From Fidelibacterota bacterium (GTDB taxonomy: Bacteria > Fidelibacterota > Marinisomatia > Marinisomatales > TCS55): a stretch of 64,000 nt of DNA. The DNA lies in NCBI GenBank assembly GCA_014239435.1, contig JAAZYX010000003.1, positions 62,001 through 126,000 of the forward strand. The letters are read 5' to 3'. A program made the translations under genes and the position numbers. Position 1 is the stretch's first letter; each line of letters begins with the position of its first letter. Shown here in pieces: positions 45,739 through 53,554 of the stretch. Under the pieces are notes generated by a model that was not told where the DNA came from, made no database searches, and worked only from the letters and a program-made list of their open reading frames with translations.

Positions 45739-46587
45739 TTATTTTTTCCCTTTCCTCATTGCTGACATTGCCTTCCATGCAAGTTTCGGTACTTTGTCTA
45801 ATTCGTTAAATTGTCCTGCGCCTTTCAGCCATTCGCCTCCGTCAATAGTAACCACTTCTCCGTTTATGTATCCGGCCTGATCGCTAATAAGGTAGGATGC
45901 CAGATTCGCCAATTCTTCCCGGTCTCCGAACCGTTTTAGCGGCACTCTTTTTTTCATCGCTTTTTCAATTCCGAGTCCGGGCGGTGCAAGCCTGGACCAC
46001 GCGCCTTCTGTAGGAAACGGCCCGGGAGCAATCGCGTTTGAGCGAATCCCATATTTCGCCCATTCAACTGCAAGAGAACGCGTCATTGCTAAAACGCCTG
46101 CTTTCGCTGCAGCGGAAGGCACCACATATCCGGAGCCTGTCCAAGCATAGGTAGTAACAATATTTAAAATGGTGCCGCTTCCCTGCTCAATCATTTCTTT
46201 TCCGGCGGCAAGTGTACAATTGAAGGTGCCGTTCAGCACAATATCCACCACCACTTTAAAGCCGCCCTCTGTCAGATTTTCCGTCGGACATACAAAGTTG
46301 CCTGCCGCATTGTTAAGCAAAACATCAATCGAGCCAAATTTTTCTTTTGCGGTCTGCACCAGTGCGGCAACATCTTCGGGCTTCCGAACATCACACACCG
46401 ACCATGCTACCTCGGCGCCTGATTTTCGCAAATCTTCTGATGCGTCTTTGAGTACATCTTCTCTCCTGCTGGCGATCACAAGATTCGCACCCAATTGTCC
46501 AAAACGATTCGCCATGGATTTACCGAGGCCGCTACCTCCACCGGTGACAATTACAGTTTTTCCTTTTAACAAGCCTGCTTCAAACAT
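45739..46587 (-). CDS. SDR oxidoreductase, 2,4-dienoyl-CoA reductase-like
   Basis: 282 residues. NADP-binding Rossmann motif VTGGGSGLGKSMANRFG, LNNAAGNFVCPTENL, and the active-site stretch AWTGSGYVVPSAAAKAGVLA. The usual Tyr-x3-Lys is replaced by Ser-x3-Lys, the same change as in animal mitochondrial 2,4-dienoyl-CoA reductase, where another Tyr assists; the following SNAIAPGPFPTEGAWSRL also fits that group. It would reduce 2,4-dienoyl-CoA during breakdown of unsaturated fatty acids. An AAGGAAA ribosome site precedes the ATG. Stands alone between two + strand genes, no other beta-oxidation genes near. Confidence 0.85.
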   Translation of the reverse strand: MFEAGLLKGKTVIVTGGGSGLGKSMANRFGQLGANLVIASRREDVLKDASEDLRKSGAEVAWSVCDVRKPEDVAALVQTAKEKFGSIDVLLNNAAGNFVCPTENLTEGGFKVVVDIVLNGTFNCTLAAGKEMIEQGSGTILNIVTTYAWTGSGYVVPSAAAKAGVLAMTRSLAVEWAKYGIRSNAIAPGPFPTEGAWSRLAPPGLGIEKAMKKRVPLKRFGDREELANLASYLISDQAGYINGEVVTIDGGEWLKGAGQFNELDKVPKLAWKAMSAMRKGKK

Positions 46588-46694
46588 AGGATTTCCTTTT
46601 TATAATTTTAATGATTTAAAATTTAAGAAAGAGTCGGGTGGGCTTTGCACTTCTTTTAATAATCATGGTTTGGTTATATTTTTAGACCAATTCC

Positions 46695-47135
46695 ATGACA
46701 CATCCCTCGGAAAATCAGCCGCAGCCAGATTCAATTCCCAGATTGACTCATTCTCTTGATGCTTTCGGACATGAAACAATCACCAAGCTCGCATCGTGGA
46801 GTAAATTTGTCGGCATCATGAATATCATCTTCGGCATTTGCTATGCTTTGTCTATAATTCTTTTAAGTTTCCCCACTTTTTTAATGGGCGTTTTTATGAT
46901 TGTTATTGGTACCAAGCTAATCAATGCCAGCGGACATCTTCGCTACGCGATTTCTATGCAGGACAATGTCAGCTTTTCGCGGGCATTAGATCAGATTCGC
47001 AGTTTTATGGCGCTGACGGGAATCCTGTATTTGATCGGCGTTATTCTATTCATTCTCATTATGATGATTGTATTTGTATTCGGGATAGCCTTATTTGATT
47101 TTTTCACCGATTCGGGATTTGATTACACCATTTAA
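46695..47135 (+). CDS. DUF5362-like membrane protein
   Basis: 146 residues with a polar N-terminus of about 35 residues, then two strongly hydrophobic hairpins (VGIMNIIFGICYALSIILLS to LMGVFMIVIGTKL, and MALTGILYLIGVILFILIMM). The middle ISMQDNVSFSRALDQIRSFM loop is as in DUF5362 proteins of FCB bacteria. Function unknown. It is 39 bases before the large transporter fusion and may be co-transcribed. Confidence 0.6.
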   Translation: MTHPSENQPQPDSIPRLTHSLDAFGHETITKLASWSKFVGIMNIIFGICYALSIILLSFPTFLMGVFMIVIGTKLINASGHLRYAISMQDNVSFSRALDQIRSFMALTGILYLIGVILFILIMMIVFVFGIALFDFFTDSGFDYTI

Positions 47136-47174
47136 ATTGATGTTCAGGAAAGCAGACATAGGGAAAATTCTTAA

Positions 47175-50100
47175 ATGAAATTTTTTATGAAAATGCTGAA
47201 TATTCGTCCCGGAGAGGGCAAAAAAGTCCTGACATTATTTTCCTATTTCTTCTTTTTAGTGTGTGTTGTCATAATTGGAAAAACGACCCGTGACACCTAT
47301 TTCCTGAGCCGGTATGATCGAGAGCTGCTGCCCATCATGTTCGTGATAACTGCTGTCGTGATGACAATTATCATTTCTATTTACAATAAGATCAGTAGCA
47401 AAATTAATCTGCCGACACTTGTCTTATCCTGCTTGGTGCTTTTTATCCTGAGCTTGGTGCTGCTGCAATTCAATCTAAAGGGAATCATGATTCCTGTTTT
47501 ATTTGTATGGATGGATGTCGTCTGTGCCATTCCTCTCATTCAATTCTGGATGATCGCCGGACAATCATTTGGCCCAAGAGAAGCCAAACGATTATTCGGA
47601 GTTATTGGCGGAGGCGGCTCACTGGCGCCAATGGTCGCCGGCATGAGCTTGAAACCCTTTATTGCCAAGTTCGGAACCGATGAACTTCTGTTTGTAGTTG
47701 CCGGACTGCTTGGATTTGTATTGCTGCTAATGCCGTTTGCAATGAGTTTTAGATTAAAATCCAGTCAAAAGCAAACCGCTCAGCAATCCCAAAAAAAACA
47801 GAAAAAAATCTTTAACCCGTATTTAAAATCGATTGCTATCGTCATCGGTTTATCCTCCATTGTTTCCCTCTTAGTAGATTATCAATTCAAAATGATCGCG
47901 AGTACAACCTTAACTGACGAAGCATCTTTGGCTAGCTTTTTTGGTTCATTTTTCGCGGCAGCTGGTTTTCTGATGCTTATTATTCAGTTCGGACTAACCG
48001 GTCCAATCCTGACGCGGTTCGGGATATTAATCGGACTGCTGATTCTTCCCATTATATTATTGTTTGGCGTATCGGCATTTCTGGTTGCGCCTGTATTATG
48101 GGCGGGAACACTTGCTAAGTTTTCCGACCAAAGTTTGAAATTCACCGTAAATCAATCGGTGTGGGAAATTCTATGGCTTCCGGTTCCGCCTCATCGAAAA
48201 AATACAGGCCGGCCGTTTGTAACCGGAACCATTACATCCATCATGATTGGTATTGGAGGATTGGTAACCTTTATTTTAACAAAATACATCCCGCTGCAAT
48301 TCCTAAGCATTATTTCTATCATAGCTCTTTCTGCATGGATTTGGACTTCCTTCAAACTGAAAAAGCAATATGTTACTTCGCTACAGAATGCTGTTGAAAA
48401 ACGTCAGCTTAATTTTGATGAATTGACTCTAGATGTCACCGATTCCGCACTAGTCGAAACCATTCAGAAAGCACTGGATGTAGAAGACGACAATCAGCGG
48501 TTATTTGTTTTGGATTTGGTGAAGGATATTCCCCTTTCACCGTGGAAAACAACCGTACAGGAAATGTTTAGAATTGGATCATTCGAAGTTCAGAGTACCA
48601 TTCTTTCGCTTGCCATCGATGACGAAGATGTCATTCCAAATGAGGAAATTATCGACGCCTTCAAACAGGGCGGTTTATTGGGAAATAAGGCAGCTGTCGT
48701 AGCCGGGCATCGTAAAATAATTGAATTAACTCCAGAATTTGAAGCCCGACTAAACAGTGAAAATCCGGATGAAAGCGCTGCAGCAGCGGCGGCTATTTTA
48801 ACGCTTGATTCGGGAGATACACAAAAGGCGCTGGCTGTCCTGCAAAACCATATTGATGACCCCGATCCGTACACGACAAAACTTGCTTTGCAAAATTTGG
48901 TTGAAACGCCGGACCTCATTTCAGCTGATCAGATTTCTCAACTGCTTTCCCATGATTCAGGTGAAGTTCGCGTTGCGGCATTAGACCTCATCCAAAATGG
49001 ATCCAACCCATCTCTGCTTTCTTTAATTGTTGATAATCTTGCGAACTCCAATACTGTTTTTGCAGCAAGAACAGCTTTAAAACAATATGATGAAACAGAA
49101 GCCATTTCTGCGCTTGCAGAAAAATCCAGAGGAAGCATATCCCGCGATCTTTCTTTGGGTATTCTGAATACATTAAAACAGTATCCGAACGCCGGAAGCG
49201 CAATGATCGCCCACGAAATGATGGATCGAACCAACCCCCGGATTTACCGAGAAGGCGTGGATACACTTCTTTCCATCGCAAGGCAGAATCCACTGCCAAC
49301 ATCTCTTTTGAAGCATTTAGAGGATGAAACGCAATTCATAGCTGAATTGGCATATCAATACACCGCGGCGCTTAATTTATTTCCTGATAATAGGGGTGAG
49401 ACGTTAATCGAGGATCATCTCAACCACCGGATTTCTCTGTTGCTTCCTGTGCTTCTTAAGCTTGGTATAATGGATCGTCCCGACACGCGAATTGAAACCT
49501 ATATTCATACACTGCAATCCAAAGACGCCGGTCGGCTTGGTTTTGTGCTGGAATTACTGGAGCAGATTTTTACCAAGGAAGAACGAGATTTGATCAATCC
49601 GCTCATCGAACCCATGGATATTGGTGAGCGCGTAAACATGGGAAGAAAATTTTTCCCTAATCTTCCAAATGATAAACATTATTTTATTCAAAAAGGACTT
49701 CACTCAGGGCATGATTGGACGACGACTCTTTACCTAAATCAAATTTTTATTTCCGGGAATGATAAAGCTTTGTCAGAAATTGACTGGAGAAAAATAGAAG
49801 CAACCGATCTCATTAAAGAAGTCATCAGTTTGCATACGTACAAAAACGGTATAGAAACTTCCGGCATTGTGCCGGACTCATATGTATTGGAAAAGGAGGC
49901 ACTGCCTATGTATTCCACCATCGAAAAAACCATCCTGCTAAAAAGCGTAAGCCTTTTTCAGTCCATCCCGGGAGAAGATTTATCTCGAATATCGCACATA
50001 GCCGAAGAGGTTCATTTTGACGCGGGAGAAACCATTTTTAAAGCAGGTGAATTCGGCGATTCGATGTACATCGTCATGAATGGAAGCGTCAAGATTCACA

Positions 50101-50321
50101 TCGAAGATCAGCACATTGCAGCGCTTGGAAAAGGTGAATGCTTAGGGGAAATGGCGCTGTTAGATCAGGATCCGCGTTCTGCAGACGCGACGGTGGAAGA
50201 AAATGCAATCCTCCTGAAAATATCGGGTGATGCGTTTTATGAAATTATGAGCGGAAATATGGATATTATGCAGGGCATCGTCAAACTGCTGACAGGCCGC
50301 CTGCGCGACGCCATTAAATAA
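47175..50321 (+). CDS. Nucleotide-transporter-like membrane domain fused to HEAT repeats and a cyclic-nucleotide-binding domain
   Basis: 1048 residues in three parts. About 15-410: eleven or twelve membrane helices of the Npt/Tlc ADP/ATP-exchanger superfamily (IIGKTTRDTYFLSRYDRELL, FWMIAGQSFGPREAKRLFG, FSDQSLKFTVNQSVWEILWL). About 440-850: HEAT-type helical repeats (for example HDSGEVRVAALDLIQNGSN). About 910-1045: a CAP-family cyclic-nucleotide-binding domain with the phosphate-binding cassette GEMALLDQDPRSADATV, the Glu and Arg that hold cyclic nucleotide both present. The ligand-binding part lies on the cytosolic side, so a second messenger may gate the carrier. The substrate is not known; in free-living bacteria it need not be ATP/ADP. 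Confidence 0.85.
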   Translation: MKFFMKMLNIRPGEGKKVLTLFSYFFFLVCVVIIGKTTRDTYFLSRYDRELLPIMFVITAVVMTIIISIYNKISSKINLPTLVLSCLVLFILSLVLLQFNLKGIMIPVLFVWMDVVCAIPLIQFWMIAGQSFGPREAKRLFGVIGGGGSLAPMVAGMSLKPFIAKFGTDELLFVVAGLLGFVLLLMPFAMSFRLKSSQKQTAQQSQKKQKKIFNPYLKSIAIVIGLSSIVSLLVDYQFKMIASTTLTDEASLASFFGSFFAAAGFLMLIIQFGLTGPILTRFGILIGLLILPIILLFGVSAFLVAPVLWAGTLAKFSDQSLKFTVNQSVWEILWLPVPPHRKNTGRPFVTGTITSIMIGIGGLVTFILTKYIPLQFLSIISIIALSAWIWTSFKLKKQYVTSLQNAVEKRQLNFDELTLDVTDSALVETIQKALDVEDDNQRLFVLDLVKDIPLSPWKTTVQEMFRIGSFEVQSTILSLAIDDEDVIPNEEIIDAFKQGGLLGNKAAVVAGHRKIIELTPEFEARLNSENPDESAAAAAAILTLDSGDTQKALAVLQNHIDDPDPYTTKLALQNLVETPDLISADQISQLLSHDSGEVRVAALDLIQNGSNPSLLSLIVDNLANSNTVFAARTALKQYDETEAISALAEKSRGSISRDLSLGILNTLKQYPNAGSAMIAHEMMDRTNPRIYREGVDTLLSIARQNPLPTSLLKHLEDETQFIAELAYQYTAALNLFPDNRGETLIEDHLNHRISLLLPVLLKLGIMDRPDTRIETYIHTLQSKDAGRLGFVLELLEQIFTKEERDLINPLIEPMDIGERVNMGRKFFPNLPNDKHYFIQKGLHSGHDWTTTLYLNQIFISGNDKALSEIDWRKIEATDLIKEVISLHTYKNGIETSGIVPDSYVLEKEALPMYSTIEKTILLKSVSLFQSIPGEDLSRISHIAEEVHFDAGETIFKAGEFGDSMYIVMNGSVKIHIEDQHIAALGKGECLGEMALLDQDPRSADATVEENAILLKISGDAFYEIMSGNMDIMQGIVKLLTGRLRDAIK

Positions 50322-50322
50322 A

Positions 50323-50622
50323 TTAATCGTCCAAGATTTTTTCGAGTGCCTCTTCGGATTTTTCTTCGAAATATTCACCGACTTTTTCTTTTCCGGTTTC
50401 TATTACTTCACTGCCCTTTTCCCCGATTTCCTTCAATGAAGCGGAAACATCATCTCCAGTTATAATCAAATACGCGACATAGATAACCAGCACCGCTGCC
50501 ATCACCAAAACCAACTTCATCAGTTTTTTTATAACCCCAAATAAAATGACTGCGGCAAAGACAACAGCAATTCCGAGGTAAGCAGGGTTTTCTGAAAATA
50601 TTCTTACGAGATCGTCAATCAT
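50323..50622 (-). CDS. Small membrane protein with acidic helical tail
   Basis: 99 residues. Two hydrophobic helices at about 15-55 (YLGIAVVFAAVILFGVIKKL, MKLVLVMAAVLVIYVAYLII), then a charged, probably coiled tail (GEKGSEVIETGKEKVGEYFE). No family recognised. It overlaps the stop of the UshA-like gene (ATGA) and is likely translated with it. Convergent with the transporter fusion, whose stop lies 1 base away. Confidence 0.55.
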   Translation of the reverse strand: MIDDLVRIFSENPAYLGIAVVFAAVILFGVIKKLMKLVLVMAAVLVIYVAYLIITGDDVSASLKEIGEKGSEVIETGKEKVGEYFEEKSEEALEKILDD

Positions 50623-51545
50623 TGTGATTTCCTGTATTTCATTTTATTGCGATTAATGTGCCCCGTTTTTTCCTCGTACTCATGTATCAAATCCATAATA
50701 CGTTCGGAGTCGGGCATCTGCTGAGACATGGTTCGGGAATAGCCCGAATGAGACAGATTCCCCTCTGAATCATCTTCTAGAACAATGACGCCAACATGGT
50801 ATCCTTCTTTGCCGGCTTGTGCTATTATCGGGCCATCAGATGCCCACGAATTTGCGATAATCGACTGGCTGTGCGAGCCGATTACTACATCAATTCCTTT
50901 AACTTGCTCTACAAGTTCCTGATCCTTGGCGTCTCCTTGGTGACTCAAAACCACAATCAAATCGGCATCATTTTTATTATCCCGGATTGCGTTTGTTAGG
51001 GATGAGATTGGATCCGAAATATCCATTCTGTTCCGTATGGGCTCAGGATAATATTTAAACACATTGGGATCAATAACGCCAAGAACAAGAATGGTGAATC
51101 CGCCTTTTTCAATTATTTTGAAAGGCACCATTCCATCAATCTCGGGAGCGGATATATTTGTGCCGATAAATGGAGCGTTCATAATGGGAAGGATGGAATT
51201 TAAAGCATCCGGCTCGCGCGCCAATTCCTGATCGCCTAATAAAATGCCATCGTAAGGCAACGCACTGTACGCAACACAGACAAGGCTGTCCAGATACGCG
51301 CGCGGACTTACCGGGAAAAAATCGCCGGCGTCAAAAAGCAAGGTATTGGGATGATCCCGAATAAATTCATCCACAAACAGCACACGTTTTTCCACCGAAC
51401 CATAAGGATGATCTGGGCAGTAACAATTTTCGAGCGCGCCATTTGTATTGTTGGTGTGAAGGATATAAAGCGATTTGCCTTGGGAATACAAAAAATTAGC
51501 TGAAATTATAATTCCGAGGAAGATCGTTTGGAAGAGCTTGCTCAT
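50619..51545 (-). CDS. UshA-like metallophosphatase-fold exported protein with altered metal ligands
   Basis: 308 residues from the ATG at 51543-51545 with signal peptide ending LYS|Q. The fold follows the N-terminal domain of 5'-nucleotidase (UshA): LHTNNTNGALENCYCPDHP in place of the usual D-x-H motif, LLFDAGDFF, GILLGDQELA where GNHE is expected, LIVVLSHQGD and VVIGSHSQSI. The Asp-x-His and Asn-His positions are changed (Asn-x-Asn, Asp-Gln), and a Cys-x-Cys follows, as in a known UshA-like subgroup with N-x-x-G-x2-x-P-C-G-C. It may bind another metal or have lost phosphatase activity. No C-terminal nucleotide-binding domain is present. Head-to-head with the YidD-like gene across 60 bases. 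Confidence 0.7.
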   Translation of the reverse strand: MSKLFQTIFLGIIISANFLYSQGKSLYILHTNNTNGALENCYCPDHPYGSVEKRVLFVDEFIRDHPNTLLFDAGDFFPVSPRAYLDSLVCVAYSALPYDGILLGDQELAREPDALNSILPIMNAPFIGTNISAPEIDGMVPFKIIEKGGFTILVLGVIDPNVFKYYPEPIRNRMDISDPISSLTNAIRDNKNDADLIVVLSHQGDAKDQELVEQVKGIDVVIGSHSQSIIANSWASDGPIIAQAGKEGYHVGVIVLEDDSEGNLSHSGYSRTMSQQMPDSERIMDLIHEYEEKTGHINRNKMKYRKSQ

Positions 51546-51605
51546 GGCGGAAGATAAATTGACGTTTCTCTGAATAGGATTCAAGTTAAATTTGACTTCA
51601 GTGTT

Positions 51606-52247
51606 ATGAAACCGAGAATGCAAATATCAATTCTATTTATCATGCTGCCGCTAGTTTTCCTTTCTGCGCAGGCTGAACCTTCCTTCCCGGCAGATTCGCT
51701 GTTATCCAGCGGTTCTGTATCAGTAGTTCGTAAAGCATTCATTCTTCCTATCTCTGGTTGGCAGCGGTTATCGTATAATTCTTCCGGACTCGATTGCCAA
51801 TTTGCGCCAAGCTGCAGCAATTACGGCGCAGGATCCATTGCGGAACACGGCATTATTCTCGGCCCCGTTATGGCGGCGGATCGGATCGTACGATGCAATC
51901 CGATGGCGCTGGAGTACCATGCAAAACTAGGTGGAAAATTTTATACAGATGATTTCCACATTATTGATCCGGTAGAACCATTGAAAAGATCCTCCGGAAA
52001 ATCGCCAGTTCTGGCGGCACTGATGTCAGCGATTATTCCGGGAACCGGACGTATCTACGCAGATCGTTCTTGGGACGGAATTTTCGGCTTCATTATGTTT
52101 GCCATGCCGGCCGCATCAGCTTACAATTCCAGAAATGATGAAAGCACTATTGCCTTCTCAATTTATGCTTCGGCTGCCGCAGTCTTTTACGGCGGAGAAA
52201 TTTACGGCGCTTGGAGGACAGCCAAATATTATCAAAAAGTTGAGTAA
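51606..52247 (+). CDS. Exported YidD-like domain fused to a C-terminal membrane hairpin
   Basis: 213 residues with a signal peptide (LSA|Q at about 22). The middle (about 50-105) matches the YidD family: ISGWQRLSYNSSGLDCQFA, then PSCSNYGAGSIAEHG and ADRIVRCNPMA, with the three conserved cysteines. YidD helps YidC in membrane insertion but is normally about 70-90 residues and cytosolic. Here it is preceded by a cleavable signal and followed by two helices at about 140-205 (SAIIPGTGRIYADRSWDGIF, the glycine-rich turn seen in many small FCB membrane proteins). The cell side of the domain is thus unclear. A periplasmic variant is an inference from the signal peptide. Confidence 0.7.
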   Translation: MKPRMQISILFIMLPLVFLSAQAEPSFPADSLLSSGSVSVVRKAFILPISGWQRLSYNSSGLDCQFAPSCSNYGAGSIAEHGIILGPVMAADRIVRCNPMALEYHAKLGGKFYTDDFHIIDPVEPLKRSSGKSPVLAALMSAIIPGTGRIYADRSWDGIFGFIMFAMPAASAYNSRNDESTIAFSIYASAAAVFYGGEIYGAWRTAKYYQKVE

Positions 52248-52299
52248 GGCAAACTTGGTTTTATGTAATTGAAAAATCTAATTTCACTCGCCGTTAAAT

Positions 52300-52372
52300 G
52301 CCACCTTAGCTCAGTTGGTAGAGCAACTCATTCGTAATGAGTAGGTCCGCGGTTCAAATCCGCGAGGTGGCT
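52300..52372 (+). tRNA. tRNA-Thr(CGT)
   Basis: 73 bases, acceptor GCCACCT/AGGTGGC, D arm with AGCTCAGTTGGTAGAGC, anticodon stem ACTCA/TGAGT with loop TTCGTAA (anticodon CGT), T arm with GGTTCAAATCC. No encoded CCA. A T-rich run (CTCTTTTTTATTTTT) follows at once and probably ends transcription. Confidence 0.95.
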
Positions 52373-52412
52373 CTTTTTTATTTTTCGATTATTTTTTGTA
52401 ATGTAGGGGGAA

Positions 52413-52982
52413 ATGAAATTCAATAATAAATACCGCATCAAATCAGCCAGATTGCCGCATTGGGATTATGGAAATCCGGGGATGTATTTCGTTACGATTT
52501 GTACCAAGAATTTTACTGAATGGTTTGGAATGGTTCAGAACAGGGAAATGATTTTGAATAAAACAGGAAATATTGCAGAAAATTATTGGGTCGGAATCGC
52601 AGACCATTTTGACAATGTTGAATTGGATGAATTTATTGTAATGCCGAATCACATTCATGGTATCATAGGAATAATTGGTGATAAAACTGTTGGTAGAGAC
52701 GTTGCATGCAACGTCTCTACATCTGATCGTATGTCCAATATTTCACCAAAACCAAAATCATTATCCACAATAATCCGATCCTACAAATCTGCTGTTACCC
52801 GATCCATTCGCAAACACCACAACTCCCATTTCGCTTGGCAGCCTCGATTTTACGATCATGTGATTCGCAATAATCATGCGCTGAAAAATATTCAAACCTA
52901 CATACAGAAAAATCCCGAAAACTGGGAGAAAGATCAAAGCCTACTGCAAGAAAATGAGCGATTTATTTCAAAATTGAACTGA
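52413..52982 (+). mobile_element. REP-associated tyrosine transposase (RAYT), Y1 HUH family
   Basis: 189 residues. The HUH motif is MPNHIHGIIGI (His-x-His after hydrophobics) and the catalytic Tyr is probably in IQTYIQKNPENW. Opening YRIKSARLPHWDYGNPGMYF and RFYDHVIRN are typical of IS200-like RAYT proteins, which process short palindromic REP sequences. A GGGGG ribosome-like site precedes the ATG. It lies 40 bases past tRNA-Thr, with no other transposon parts or terminal repeats seen. The palindrome at 52693-52720 is inside the gene, in frame. Apparently intact. Confidence 0.85.
52693..52720. repeat. Perfect 28-base palindrome within the RAYT gene
   Basis: GTAGAGACGTTGCA followed directly by its reverse complement. 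It codes VGRDVACNVST in frame without a stop. The flanking bases are not complementary, so the palindrome is exactly 28 bases. The form is like REP-type palindromes that RAYT enzymes recognise. Confidence 0.9.
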
Positions 52983-53000
52983 TCAGTTTATGGTAATTAT

Positions 53001-53408
53001 TTATTCCACTCCCATTAATTCCACTTCAAATATCAAAACCGAATTCGGCGGAATAGGTCCCATATTGCGGCTACCGTATCCGAGTGCCGGAGGGATGGTC
53101 AACTTCCGCTTGCCTCCGACTTTCATTCCAAGCAGTCCCTGATCCCAGCCCAAAATAACCTGACGCGCTCCAAGCGTAAACCGATACGGACCCCTCCCGG
53201 GATTCAGTGAAGAATCAAATATGGTTCCATCTTCCAGCGAGCCTGTATAATCCACCGATACAATGCTGTGACGTTCTGCCTCCGCACCCTCACCGATGAT
53301 CACGTCTTCCATTACAAGTCCATTTTCCATTGTTACCACCTTTTGGCTTCCACATCCTGACACCAAAAGAATCAAAACTGGAAGCATTATTTTTGTAAAT
53401 GTGTTCAT
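53001..53408 (-). CDS. FKBP-type peptidyl-prolyl isomerase lipoprotein
   Basis: 135 residues from the ATG at 53406-53408 (MNTFTKIMLPVLILLVSGCG). Lipobox VSGC. FKBP domain at about 30-135: VSVDYTGSLEDGTIFDSS, GWDQGLLGMKVGGKRKLTIP, ALGYG and LIFEVELMGV. The ligand-pocket residues Tyr, Asp, Phe and Trp are kept. It should speed proline isomerisation of periplasmic or outer-membrane proteins. Divergent from lptD, 146 bases away. Confidence 0.92.
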   Translation of the reverse strand: MNTFTKIMLPVLILLVSGCGSQKVVTMENGLVMEDVIIGEGAEAERHSIVSVDYTGSLEDGTIFDSSLNPGRGPYRFTLGARQVILGWDQGLLGMKVGGKRKLTIPPALGYGSRNMGPIPPNSVLIFEVELMGVE

Positions 53409-53554
53409 TTCTTTCTCCAATAAAGGCTGTGAGTTTACGCAGGAAGACTGTTAGAATTACTTGTAAATTCACTTCAAGCATCCAAAGATCAAACCATCTT
53501 GAAATTAACAAACAGGAACCCTCGGCAGGTTATGCGCATTTACGAGCAACGCTT

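Noticed and set aside
46169-46759. 196-residue + strand open frame
   Set aside because: It runs opposite a well-recognised SDR gene and across its start region; composition is that of a shadow frame.
52248-52982. Integrated genomic island at tRNA-Thr
   Set aside because: Only one RAYT gene follows; no integrase, and no repeat of the tRNA 3' end was found downstream.
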